The translations under genes and the position numbers were made by a program. This document shows, in pieces, positions 52,501 through 60,353 of a DNA stretch of 64,000 nucleotides (its first letter is position 1; the number at the start of each line of letters is the position of its first letter). Source of the DNA: Ruminococcus albus AD2013 (lineage in GTDB: Bacteria; Bacillota; Clostridia; Oscillospirales; Ruminococcaceae); NCBI RefSeq assembly GCF_000526775.1, contig NZ_JAGS01000001.1, positions 124,001 through 188,000 of the forward strand, in the 5' to 3' direction. A model generated the notes under the pieces. The model saw only the letters and a program-made list of their open reading frames with translations, made no database searches and had not been told where the DNA came from.

Positions 52501-52939
52501 CGTGCCACTGCTTGCCGCAGAGAAAAGCGATATCTCTTGCACCGTGTACCTTAACAAGATGGTTTATAAGGGATTCAATGGATTCCCGACAGTCGGAGTA
52601 AACACTTGGGAAGTATTTGCTTTTGGATTCTATCATCAGAACGGGTTTATGGAAGTTCTTGTGCAGCCATTCGTCCAGTTCTTCAGCCGCACCCGCAGTC
52701 TGTATAGTATCCGCAAGAACTACTGCACCGTCAAAAAGTTCAGGACGCATAAGTGTGAATATGTTTGATTCGCCCTTTTCACGGATAGCTGTATTCTGAT
52801 ATTTATGGTACATCGAAAACACGCACACGTCCATATCGAGAGCAAAAGCGTTTTTCAGGAAGCCTGTTATGAATCTGCTCTGATAGCTTTCGTCTGCCTG
52901 TCCGACAAATAAAGCGATGTGTTTTCTGTTGTTCGTCAT
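49598..52939 (-). CDS. LacI-type sensor - EAL phosphodiesterase - beta-solenoid fusion
   Basis: This is a 1113-residue protein starting MTNNRKHIALFVG (GAGG eight bases upstream). There is no signal peptide. Residues 5-290 are a LacI/PBP1-type sugar-sensor domain (DAVLCANDCMAIGLCQAFEERG, DIAVVSYDS) without a DNA-binding domain. A GAF-like region (330-470) and a helix link to a complete EAL domain (503-738) with YEALMR, INSIPG, VELTEEAE, VDDYGSGYSN, VKIDRAL, AEGVET and QGFYTGKP, all expected for active cyclic-di-GMP hydrolysis. The last 330 residues are a Gly/Ser/Ile-rich repeated beta structure (IGGGDGG, VGIGSLSGDA, AAIGSVTGSS, VGLGSLRGET, TGIGALRGTT), most like a beta-solenoid. That architecture is unusual for a cytoplasmic phosphodiesterase. 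Confidence 0.85.
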   Translation of the reverse strand: MTNNRKHIALFVGQADESYQSRFITGFLKNAFALDMDVCVFSMYHKYQNTAIREKGESNIFTLMRPELFDGAVVLADTIQTAGAAEELDEWLHKNFHKPVLMIESKSKYFPSVYSDCRESIESLINHLVKVHGARDIAFLCGKQWHEHSQQRLRAVESALKKHGLSLPEDRIIYGDFWYLSGELCADRLLAGGRKLPDAVLCANDCMAIGLCQAFEERGISVPKDIAVVSYDSTIEGHTSPKPVTSAFIPAEDLGEYSAGYMADRFAGRETPLFYTPPKLFMGESCGCIHEDIPKISVRRGEWGTVISQEGFDSVNNTMADDLISQTDLSGFAGTVYSYAFQLGAENFHLCLGDLWRYMGKSNDVHYGNDGYPDKMIYAVRFNKSFKDGIAGLDVTFDSCKLLPDLFEEREKPRAVFFTPVFSENACFGYAAVEYGNKARSYDDVYRKWIMLVAKGLEALRRYLEANRIQEQLNNLKSSKFAAINAAYENLDSEEKADYQLVTQILDNNLFTYKFQPIVSTKDGSVFSYEALMRSDTERNLPPLTIVRYADMQHRLVDIERSTFMNVLKIVENNQDKLGKAKIFINSIPGIMLEDDDLEIVKGYLEKLSDSVVVELTEEAELGDEDLERLKDILQRRNIKIAVDDYGSGYSNINNLLRYMPNFVKIDRALISDIQIKPQKQHFVKEIINFCHDNDILALAEGVETSDELRVAIILGADLIQGFYTGKPSREFIGEINENVRKEIAAYHSEFVAGDNVQRYIAGKTNRVSLSALTKESISEIVVGKGAMIYKDITFYGTPGAKSNLHISIENGYKGRITLENITLTNSGKCPAVEVGENSDVTLVLSGDNILMNSGIIVPKTSKLTIEGDGNMVIVLNSPEFFGIGNLPDQATGELIFAQSGTIEIKGHGSTGVCIGGGDGGKVRMFSGQYILSTNGSRTVGIGSLSGDANVLIDSSNIIIDFNSQEGAAIGSVTGSSKISISKCAFKLRGDGSEMVGLGSLRGETAQVSVDISSLNMDIGGISLTGIGALRGTTRCEIFSTIVKFTLSGVDSLAVGGYSDDTFIRMNRCDAKWDIRNNLDTDCFADEENFRIINGSGRFIVNGKEIIRKNSID

Positions 52940-52982
52940 TATCAAAACCTCTGTTCGGGTTTGTTGTATGTATTTAATATAA

Positions 52983-53011
52983 ATTATAGCACAAAACTAA
53001 AAATTTTTCAA
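52983..53011 (-). promoter_or_regulatory. Promoter of the sensor-EAL-solenoid gene
   Basis: On the minus strand TTGAAA (53011-53006) and a perfect TATAAT (52988-52983) are 17 bases apart, about 44 bases before the start codon. Confidence 0.8.
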
Positions 53012-53094
53012 TATTATTTAAGAAAAAATCTCGAAAAAGAGTTTTGCTAACTGAAATAACAAATTGGAAATAATTTATAGCGTAATTTAAGCAT

Positions 53095-53640
53095 AAAAAA
53101 CTTTCTGCGCGGCAGAAAAACCAAGCTCAAAAACAAACTAAGCCGCGAATAGAGCTTTGGCTCAAGCCTTTCGCGAAAGGCTTGCGGGGAGCAACAGTCA
53201 GCAAAGCTGACTGTTGAGAGGCTCTGCCGACGCAGTCGCAGCTGAGGGGCGAAAACTCACCAATTACCCGTCAAAGCAAATGTACTACCAGTCCAGCAAA
53301 GCCCTATTTATTCTTTCACACAGCTATCAGTTTCCGATCTGCAAGAGTGCGGCACTTTTATCCCGAGAACTGCGCTATCAGGTCGCCCCTGACGGGTCGA
53401 GAAATCAACGAGCGTTCCGCCGTTGATTTCGGGCGCGGGCAATATTTACGCGGGTAGTTTGTGCGGGGCTTTAGTTTTGCACACGCTCGGGACTTCGTTA
53501 TTGCCGCGCCTTTTTGACAGGAGCGGGAGTTCGCTGTGCTATTTACAGCACCATTTTCACGTCGCTTTTGCGCCTTGAATTGAGGGCTCTGCCCTCAAAC
53601 TCCCGCAAGCCTGCTAGCGCGAGGCTTGACCGCGCGCTTT
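53095..53640 (-). other. Gene-free, densely paired region: candidate large structured RNA or repeat element
   Basis: At least eight pairings are visible. Perfect local stems are at 53102-53118, 53163-53184 (11 base pairs), 53192-53216 (11 base pairs), 53401-53430 (10 base pairs), 53580-53598 and 53606-53628. Longer-range pairings join 53432-53444 to 53498-53510 and GCGGGAGTT (53523-53531) to AACTCCCGC (53598-53606), the latter enclosing two further hairpins. Read on the minus strand the last stem (TTTCTGC/GCAGAAA) is followed by GTTTTTT, a terminator. No coding frame is convincing. The rest of 52940-53967 holds only promoters. Confidence 0.5.
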
Positions 53641-53899
53641 GTTTCCTTGGCATTCTTTTCTCAGACCCGCTGCGTCATCACTCTTATGGTTGAATATGCA
53701 AGTTGCAGTCGCTAAACTTTCATTTTCTGCATTTTGCATAAAATTATCAGCCTATTCCGGCACATAGAGGGGCGTATGATACTAATATTCCCTGTAATAC
53801 GCCGTTTTACTTATGTAAGATGTGCTTTAGAACTCGGAAAATGTCTGAAAAATCAGGCATAAAATCAATTTAAAAAGGTATACATTTGCATTTTTGCTA

Positions 53900-53928
53900 T
53901 TGACGTTTGCGCAAAATTGTGATAAAAT
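53900..53928 (+). promoter_or_regulatory. ddh promoter
   Basis: TTGACG (53900-53905) and TAAAAT (53923-53928) are 17 bases apart, about 40 bases before the ATG at 53968. Confidence 0.8.
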
Positions 53929-53967
53929 ATGTAGCGTAAGATTTTTATCTGAAAGGAATTGATATTC

Positions 53968-54957
53968 ATGAGCAATATTCGTATAGGTATAGTCGGTTAC
54001 GGCAATCTCGGCAGGGGCGTTGAACTCGCTATAAGACAGAACCCCGATACCGAGCTCGCAGCTGTTTTCACCAGAAGAGATCCCTCTTCTCTGAAGATAC
54101 TCACCGAGGGCGTTGGCGTATATTCTGTAAATGACGTAGCTGATTTCAAGGACAAGATAGATGTACTTATCCTCTGCGGCGGCAGCGCTACCGATCTGCC
54201 TGTGCAGACTCCCAAGTTCGCTGAGCTGTTCAATGTTATCGACAGCTTCGATACTCACGCTCGTATCCCCGAGCACTTCGCAAATGTTGACGCTGCTGCA
54301 AAGAAGGGCGGCAACGTTAGCGTTATCTCCGTGGGCTGGGATCCCGGTATGTTCTCTGTACAGAGACTTTACGGCAGCTGCATCCTCCCCGAAGGCAAGG
54401 ATTACACATTCTGGGGCAAGGGCGTTTCTCAGGGTCATTCCGACGCTATCAGACGTGTTGAGGGCGTAGCTGACGGCAAGCAGTACACAGTTCCCGTACA
54501 GGCTGCTATGGACGCTGTAAGAAACGGCGAAGATCCCGATCTGACCACAAGACAGAAGCATACAAGAGAGTGCTTCGTAGTTGCTGAAGACGGCGCTGAC
54601 AAGGCAAAGATCGAAGAGACTATCAAGACTATGCCCAACTACTTCTCAGACTATGATACCACAGTAAACTTCATCTCTCAGGATGAGTTGAACAAGAACC
54701 ACAGCGGTATTCCCCACGGTGGTTTCGTATTCCGCAGCGGTAAGACAGGCGTTAACGGCGAGACCCGTCACATCATCGAGTACAGCCTGAAGCTTGGTTC
54801 CAACCCCGAATTTACTTCCAGCATACTGGTAGCATACGCCAGAGCAGCTGTTAGAATGAAGAACGAAGGCATGACAGGCTGCAAGACCGTATTTGATATT
54901 GCTCCCGCATACCTCTCGCCCAAGAGCGGCGATGAGCTGAGAGCTTCGATGCTTTAA
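53968..54957 (+). CDS. ddh: meso-Diaminopimelate dehydrogenase
   Basis: Ddh makes meso-diaminopimelate in one NADPH-dependent step from tetrahydrodipicolinate, for peptidoglycan and lysine. The 329-residue product begins MSNIRIGIVGYGNLGRGVE, carrying the nucleotide-binding GYGNLG. It has the family blocks DSFDTHARIPEHF, SVGWDPGMFSVQRL, FWGKGVSQGHSDAIRRVEGV and PHGGFVFRSG. An ATG nine bases after AAAGGAA was preferred to an upstream TTG. It is monocistronic with its own promoter. Codon use is strongly biased to the common codons, suggesting high expression. Confidence 0.96.
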   Translation: MSNIRIGIVGYGNLGRGVELAIRQNPDTELAAVFTRRDPSSLKILTEGVGVYSVNDVADFKDKIDVLILCGGSATDLPVQTPKFAELFNVIDSFDTHARIPEHFANVDAAAKKGGNVSVISVGWDPGMFSVQRLYGSCILPEGKDYTFWGKGVSQGHSDAIRRVEGVADGKQYTVPVQAAMDAVRNGEDPDLTTRQKHTRECFVVAEDGADKAKIEETIKTMPNYFSDYDTTVNFISQDELNKNHSGIPHGGFVFRSGKTGVNGETRHIIEYSLKLGSNPEFTSSILVAYARAAVRMKNEGMTGCKTVFDIAPAYLSPKSGDELRASML

Positions 54958-55026
54958 TATCATATCGCATTTTCAAAGAGATCGCTTCGGCGGTCTCTTT
55001 TTGTTATCCTATAGTTTATGGGTATC

Positions 55027-55055
55027 TTTACTTTTGACGGAAAATATGTTATAAT
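55027..55055 (+). promoter_or_regulatory. Promoter of the 7TM/kinase/regulator operon
   Basis: TTTACT (55027-55032) and a perfect TATAAT (55050-55055) are 17 bases apart. Transcription would begin near 55062, inside the longest reading frame, which supports the TTG start at 55108. Confidence 0.75.
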
Positions 55056-55107
55056 AATTAATGTATTTTTGTCCGCCTTGTTCGGGCTTCGGAAAGGGAG
55101 TGAGTAT

Positions 55108-56754
55108 TTGCCGATAAATCGCAAACACCGTATAGAGCTCATATTCGGAATGTCAGCTGTAATGGTGGCGGGCATGGCAAGGGCAGTTCTGGATAAGACA
55201 GCCTTATCATACGACTACCTTATCTCGCTGCTGTTGATGACGGTCTATCTGATGTGGCTTTTTGCTTCACGCAGAAGATTTCCCCATAAGGGTATGCGGC
55301 GTATACTCACTGTGTCTGCCTTACTCATGATGCTCTGGAACACGGTCGATACTTTGAATAACGAATTTATAACCAAGGACTCTGATCTGAGCAGGCAAAT
55401 ATGGTACTGGTACTATCTGCCAATGGTGATGCTGCCGATTCTGCTTCTTATGGCGGCGTTCTACATAGGCAGAACAGACAGCTATGAGCTTCCGCGAAAA
55501 TGGTTTATAGCTTTTATCCCCGTACTGGGTCTGGCTGTGGCTATTGGCACCAACGATCTGCATCAGCTGGCTTTTGAATTTGAAAACGGTTCTATGAAAA
55601 GATATCGCTGCGGACCGCTTTACTACTGCGCAATAGGAATACTCATATTCTCTGTGGTGGGTATACTTTTCAAGACGCTGAGAAGCTGTTCAAAAAGGCA
55701 GTTTTCACGGAGCTTCATGCTGCCCGCCGCAATAACCGCACTTGGCGGCATTTATTTTATCAGTTACAGGATCTCCGATGAGCCTATGCTTTTTCAGCGT
55801 ATGTATGATTTCCCTGATTTCACCTGCCTGTTCTTCATGTGCTTCTGGGAGAGTCTTGTCATCACCCATATGCTGCCGTCAAATGCCGACCATAAGGAGT
55901 TTTTCAGCGCTTCATCCATAAGTGCGGGACTTGTTGATGACGAGATGGAGATATATCTGCGGGGCGAGAACAGTCCGAGACCCACGAAAGATCAGCTGAC
56001 CGAAGCCTGTGTGAAGGAAGTGCTCAGCGGGAGCAATGTGCTGAAAGTACAGCCTGTTGTGGGCGGATATTTCTATTGGCTGGAGGATATCAGTGAGCTG
56101 CAGGAGCTGAATGAGCGCCTTGAAGAGACACGCAGTTATCTGGAAGAGGAGCACGTTATGCTGGATACTGCGAATAAACTGGAAGAGAGCCGCCGCCGCA
56201 CCGCGGAGCAGAACAAGCTGTATGACAGCATATCAGAGCGGCTCAATCCCGAATTTGAGAGCCTTTCAAAACTGCTGAACGAACTTCCCGCTGACGAAGA
56301 TGACTTCCGCGCAGTAATGAAACGGGCAGCGATAGACGGCGTTTTCATCAAGCGGTGTTCAAATCTTCTTTTGCTGGCAGGCAGCAGTGATCATATCGAC
56401 AGCGGCGAGCTTGGTCTTTCGGTGGGGGAATCTCTGGGATATCTTGAGCTTTCCGATATATGGGGACAGGCTGATATACCAAAAGGCAGGGAACTTCCCG
56501 CAGAAACGGTGCTGTTCATGTACGAGCTTTTTAACGGGACGGCAAAGTGCGCACTTGATGATGTACACGCTATTATGGTCACTCTCAGGCTTGATGATGG
56601 CATAGATTTCCGCATTGAGCTGGACTGCGAATGTCAGCCCGTGAAAGATGAGACTTTCAGCCGTGCGGAAGAACTGGGAGGCAGTATTGAAACAGTACGC
56701 GAGGACGGCAGTACCTATGTGATATTTACGGCAAAGGGGGAGGCTGTTCAGTGA
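55108..56754 (+). CDS. Seven-helix membrane sensor with degenerate kinase-like C-terminus
   Basis: The product is 548 residues from a TTG start at 55108 (AAAGGGAG seven bases upstream). The longer ATG frame at 55018 would begin before the predicted transcription start. Seven hydrophobic helices (about 1-260) resemble 7TM sensor modules of histidine kinases. A long coiled coil (about 335-395, ELQELNERLEETRSYLEEEHVML) follows. The C-terminal part (about 400-548) has the size of a kinase core but no recognisable H-box or N/G1/G2 ATP motifs, so it may be a pseudokinase or a signal-transducing partner. It overlaps the next kinase gene by four bases. Confidence 0.75.
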   Translation: MPINRKHRIELIFGMSAVMVAGMARAVLDKTALSYDYLISLLLMTVYLMWLFASRRRFPHKGMRRILTVSALLMMLWNTVDTLNNEFITKDSDLSRQIWYWYYLPMVMLPILLLMAAFYIGRTDSYELPRKWFIAFIPVLGLAVAIGTNDLHQLAFEFENGSMKRYRCGPLYYCAIGILIFSVVGILFKTLRSCSKRQFSRSFMLPAAITALGGIYFISYRISDEPMLFQRMYDFPDFTCLFFMCFWESLVITHMLPSNADHKEFFSASSISAGLVDDEMEIYLRGENSPRPTKDQLTEACVKEVLSGSNVLKVQPVVGGYFYWLEDISELQELNERLEETRSYLEEEHVMLDTANKLEESRRRTAEQNKLYDSISERLNPEFESLSKLLNELPADEDDFRAVMKRAAIDGVFIKRCSNLLLLAGSSDHIDSGELGLSVGESLGYLELSDIWGQADIPKGRELPAETVLFMYELFNGTAKCALDDVHAIMVTLRLDDGIDFRIELDCECQPVKDETFSRAEELGGSIETVREDGSTYVIFTAKGEAVQ

Positions 56755-58022
56755 AACTTGCAGGGTCATCAATACTTACGCTGCAGGCTCTCGGTATAGC
56801 GGGATATTTTCTGAATATTCTTTTCCTTGCGGGAATGATGAGAGGACGAGTAGCCGGCAGAAAACGCAGTGGAGCTATATTCATACCCCCGCTTGTGATA
56901 TGTCTGTTGCTGCTGATGAGCATAACCGAGGTCTGCAGATATGTTACAAGCGATTCTGTTCCATCGGAGTTTGAAAAGTTTGCTGAGAAGCTCAGCGCAC
57001 CTTTATGTATCGGAATCGAGTTCGTTATGACGATAGTATGGGGCGTTCTGTGGCTCAGACAGGAACTGAATATCATAGGCAGGCTCACACCGCAGTCGCT
57101 GGAAGACGGACTTAACAGTATGCCGGACGGAGTGGCTTTTGTCAGCTCAAAGGGAGTACCGCTGCTGGTAAACAGTACTATGCAGAGGCTCTTCCGTGAA
57201 TCTATGGGCTCACCTTATTTTGATATACGCGATTTTGAATACAGTATGCAGAATCAGACGCTTATCGTGGGCTGTTCAGCAGATATACACGGTAAGGGCT
57301 ACTATCTCCACCTTTCTGACGGCAGTGTCTGGGATATACAGAAAAGTCTTATGATGATAGATGGCAGAAAGGTCTGGGAACTTCTTGCTTACGATGTTAC
57401 CGAGAGATACCGCAAGAGTCTTGAACTGGAAGAGCGAAATGTCCATCTTGAAGAAGTAAACCGCAGTATAAGGAACTACACCCGCGAGATGAACGCCATC
57501 ATACGCGAAGAGGAAGTTCTGGCGGCGAAGATACGCATACACGATGACGTCGGAAGGGCTCTGCTGGCGCTGAAAAGCTACCTGATACGCGGGGGCGACA
57601 GGGAAGACCTCATAGAAATGTGGCAGTTCACAGCGGGTCTGCTGAGTGGTGAAAATACCCCCGACGACAGCGCCGACCCCATAGGTGCGCTGAAAGAAGC
57701 GGCGGATGCGGTGGGTGTGAAGCTGATACTCAACGGCGATATACCAAGAAAACTGCGCAAGCTGATAGCCATAGCCATACACGAATGTCTGACAAATACT
57801 GTAAAGCACGCCGACGGAAGCGAGCTTACTGTTGATATAACAGATGAGGACGGAATAGTAACAGTCGTCTTCACAAACGACGGCAAGCCACCCGAGAGTG
57901 AGATAAGCGAGAGCGGCGGTCTTAAAAGCCTGCGCAGCACTGTCGAACAGTTCAGGGGCGAGATGGAGATAGCATCAGAGCCGAGATTCATGCTGACCAT
58001 AAGGGTCAGCGGAAAGGAATAA
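56751..58022 (+). CDS. NarL-type sensor histidine kinase
   Basis: This is a 423-residue membrane kinase. Three hydrophobic helices (about 10-30, 44-60, 83-101) precede a PAS-like domain (about 115-220). A coiled coil follows, then the HisKA_3-like block KIRIHDDVGRALLALKSY with phospho-acceptor H264. The ATPase domain has the N-box IAIHECLTNTVKHADGS and the G-box GGLKSLRSTVEQFRGEM. It should phosphorylate the response regulator encoded four bases downstream. Its start overlaps the end of the 7TM gene (GTGA), so the two sensors are made together. Confidence 0.9.
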   Translation: MKLAGSSILTLQALGIAGYFLNILFLAGMMRGRVAGRKRSGAIFIPPLVICLLLLMSITEVCRYVTSDSVPSEFEKFAEKLSAPLCIGIEFVMTIVWGVLWLRQELNIIGRLTPQSLEDGLNSMPDGVAFVSSKGVPLLVNSTMQRLFRESMGSPYFDIRDFEYSMQNQTLIVGCSADIHGKGYYLHLSDGSVWDIQKSLMMIDGRKVWELLAYDVTERYRKSLELEERNVHLEEVNRSIRNYTREMNAIIREEEVLAAKIRIHDDVGRALLALKSYLIRGGDREDLIEMWQFTAGLLSGENTPDDSADPIGALKEAADAVGVKLILNGDIPRKLRKLIAIAIHECLTNTVKHADGSELTVDITDEDGIVTVVFTNDGKPPESEISESGGLKSLRSTVEQFRGEMEIASEPRFMLTIRVSGKE

Positions 58023-58025
58023 ACT

Positions 58026-58661
58026 ATGGAAAAGTACAGGGTTATGATAGTTGACGACCAGTCCATATCACGGCATCTTTTTGAGATGTACGTCAACAAT
58101 TCACCGAAGTATGAGCTGGTGTTCTCACTGAGTTCGGCTTCGGCGGCGGATGTATATATACTTCGGCATGAGGTTGACCTGATACTGATGGATATACTTA
58201 TGAATGACGGTTCCAACGGACTTGAAGCCGCCGAGAAAATAAAGAAACTGCGCTCCGATATCAAGATAATCGCAGTTACGTCAATGCCCGAGTATTCCTG
58301 GCTTGAAAAGGCAAAAAGCATAGGTATAGAGAGCTTCTGGTACAAGGAAGCCGACGAGCAGACCATACTGGAAGTAATGGACAGGACTATGGCAGGGGAG
58401 AGCGTTTATCCCGACAGCAGCCCGCGTGTAAAGCTGGGGCTGGCGGACAGTTCGGAACTTACCGAGAGGGAACTGGAGATACTCAGGATAGTCACAACGG
58501 GTGCGACTAACCAGCAGGTGGCGGAACAGCTGGGCATATCAGAGAATACGGTGAAATCCCATGTGCGGTCCATGCTTGATAAGACGGGTTTCAGAAGCCG
58601 CACCGAACTTGCTATCAAGGCTAGGGTACTGGGCATAGCCATAAGCAGTGATGATGTGTGA
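58026..58661 (+). CDS. NarL/FixJ-family response regulator
   Basis: This is a 211-residue transcription factor. The receiver domain has the acidic pair D10-D11 (IVDDQSISR), phospho-acceptor D56 (DLILMDILM), a conserved Thr region IIAVTSMPE and Lys in FWYKEAD. The LuxR-type helix-turn-helix (about 145-205) reads LTERELEILRIVTTGATNQQVAEQLGISENTVKSHVRSML. It is the output of the two upstream sensors. The amino-acid ABC operon begins 140 bases downstream and may be a target, which is inference from position only. Confidence 0.93.
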   Translation: MEKYRVMIVDDQSISRHLFEMYVNNSPKYELVFSLSSASAADVYILRHEVDLILMDILMNDGSNGLEAAEKIKKLRSDIKIIAVTSMPEYSWLEKAKSIGIESFWYKEADEQTILEVMDRTMAGESVYPDSSPRVKLGLADSSELTERELEILRIVTTGATNQQVAEQLGISENTVKSHVRSMLDKTGFRSRTELAIKARVLGIAISSDDV

Positions 58662-58709
58662 GTTCCTTATGCACGGAATATTAAAATTCTGTGCGGCGTG
58701 ACGTTTCTA

Positions 58710-58738
58710 TTGACAATTCTCAACCAATGTGGTATACT
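58710..58738 (+). promoter_or_regulatory. Promoter of the amino-acid ABC operon
   Basis: A perfect TTGACA (58710-58715) and TATACT (58733-58738) are 17 bases apart. A GGCTGC-TCAG-GCAGCC hairpin followed by GTTTT (58748-58767) lies just downstream and could act as an attenuator or mRNA-stabilising leader. Confidence 0.8.
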
Positions 58739-58803
58739 TAGCCTTGTGGCTGCTCAGGCAGCCGTTTTGTGCGTAAGTGAATTCGAGAAAGAAGGATATC
58801 ATT

Positions 58804-59661
58804 ATGAAGTATACAAAAATATTGACAGCAGTGCTGTCGGCGGCAGTTATGACCGCTGCACTGGCTGGCTGCGGTGCCAAGGACGGCAGCAAGAGCGGCG
58901 ACAAGAAGAACAGCAAAGGCGAGAATACATTTACTGTTGGTTTTGACGCTGAGTTTCCTCCGTACGGATACAAGGACGATAACGGCGAGTATGTAGGTTT
59001 CGACCTTTCTCTCGCTGAGGAAGTATGCAAGCGCAATGACTGGGAGCTGGTAAAGCAGCCCATCGACTGGGATTCCAAGGATATGGAGCTTTCATCGGGT
59101 TCTATCGACTGCATCTGGAACGGTTTCACCATCAACGGCAGAGAGGACGCATATACCTGGACTACTCCCTATGTTGACAACTCGCAGGTAGTTGTTGTAA
59201 AGGCTGATTCGGGCATTGAAAAGCTTGCTGATCTTTCGGGCAAGGTAGTTATCGTGCAGGCTGACAGCTCTGCTCTGCACGCACTTACAGGCGATGACGC
59301 AAGCGATGACAACAAGGCTCTGGCGGCTTCATTTGCTGATCTTCAGCAGGTGGGCGATTACAATTCCGCTTTCATGAACCTTGATTCGGGCGCTGCAGAG
59401 GCTGTATGTCTTGACTACGGCGTTGCTGTATACGAAGTCGCAAACAGAGGAAGCGATTTCAAGATACTGGATGAAAAGATATCCACCGAACAGTACGGCG
59501 TAGGCTTCCAGAAAGGTAATACCGAGCTGAGAGATAAGGTACAGTCCACACTTGCTGAGATGGCAAAGGACGGCACACTTGAGAAGATAGCCGATGAATG
59601 GGCTGACAAGGGTATTGACAAGCAGAGCATCTGCTTTGACCCCGACGCAAAGGCTGAATGA
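58804..59661 (+). CDS. Polar amino-acid ABC transporter substrate-binding lipoprotein
   Basis: This is a 285-residue extracytoplasmic binding protein of solute-binding family 3. The start MKYTKILTAVLSA follows AAGGA. The lipobox is LAGC and a Lys/Gly/Ser-rich linker follows. The mature domain has FTVGFDAEFPPYGYKDDNGEYVGFDLSLAEEVCK and SGSIDCIWNGFTINGREDAYTWTTPYVDN, the ligand-pocket strand and the Arg expected to bind an amino-acid carboxylate. It is the first gene of a complete importer. The specific amino acid cannot be read from sequence. Confidence 0.95.
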   Translation: MKYTKILTAVLSAAVMTAALAGCGAKDGSKSGDKKNSKGENTFTVGFDAEFPPYGYKDDNGEYVGFDLSLAEEVCKRNDWELVKQPIDWDSKDMELSSGSIDCIWNGFTINGREDAYTWTTPYVDNSQVVVVKADSGIEKLADLSGKVVIVQADSSALHALTGDDASDDNKALAASFADLQQVGDYNSAFMNLDSGAAEAVCLDYGVAVYEVANRGSDFKILDEKISTEQYGVGFQKGNTELRDKVQSTLAEMAKDGTLEKIADEWADKGIDKQSICFDPDAKAE

Positions 59662-60341
59662 TGATACTTGCAGAACAAATGGGGACCCTTGAAAAACTGC
59701 TGGACGTCTGTCAGAAGCTGATGAGCGGTGTGGGCGCGTCCCTGGAGATATTTTTCCTGACACTGCTGTTCGCACTGCCGCTCGGTATGCTGATAGCATT
59801 CGGCAGGATGTCTAAATTCAAGCCGCTGAGCCTTTTGGTCAAGCTGTATATCTCGGTAGTCAGGGGTACTCCGCTGATGCTTCAATTACTTGTGGTATTC
59901 TTCGGACCTTTCTATCTTTTTGGTGTACGTACTACTCCGGAATACAGATTCTACGCGGTAGTAATAGGATTCTCGCTGAACTATGCGGCTTATTTTGCCG
60001 AGATATACCGTGCAGGCATACAGGCTGTGCCCAAGGGTCAGCACGAAGCCTGCGAAATACTGGGATATTCAAAGTCGCAGAAATTCTTCAAGGTAGTATT
60101 TCCCCAGATGATGAAGAACATTCTGCCTGCCATAACCAACGAGGTCATAACACTGGTAAAGGATACCTCGCTGGCTTTTGCGATAGCGTACACAGAGATG
60201 TTCACCGTTGCAAAGCAGGTGGCTGCGTCGCAGTCTACGATAATGCCGCTTTTCGTGGCAGGATTTTTCTACTATGTGTTCAACTTCCTGGTGGCTTTCG
60301 TGATGGAGTTCATCGAGAAGAAGATGAACTATTTCAAATAG
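59658..60341 (+). CDS. Amino-acid ABC transporter permease
   Basis: This is a 227-residue HisM/GlnP-type membrane subunit with five or six helices. The EAA loop near residue 135 (GQHEACEILGYSKSQKFFKVVFPQMM) contacts the ATPase. The opening helices MSGVGASLEIFFLTLLFALPLGMLIAFGRM and VVRGTPLMLQLLVVFFG are typical. Translation starts inside the end of the binding-protein gene (AATGATG), giving a four-base overlap. The ATPase gene follows after 12 bases. Confidence 0.95.
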   Translation: MMILAEQMGTLEKLLDVCQKLMSGVGASLEIFFLTLLFALPLGMLIAFGRMSKFKPLSLLVKLYISVVRGTPLMLQLLVVFFGPFYLFGVRTTPEYRFYAVVIGFSLNYAAYFAEIYRAGIQAVPKGQHEACEILGYSKSQKFFKVVFPQMMKNILPAITNEVITLVKDTSLAFAIAYTEMFTVAKQVAASQSTIMPLFVAGFFYYVFNFLVAFVMEFIEKKMNYFK

Positions 60342-60353
60342 GAGGTCTGTGCT

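Noticed and set aside
53214..53426. 70-codon frame (MRGSADAVAAEGRKL) in the paired region upstream of ddh.
   Set aside because: It runs across several perfect hairpins and lacks a ribosome binding site. The constraint appears to be on base pairing rather than protein.
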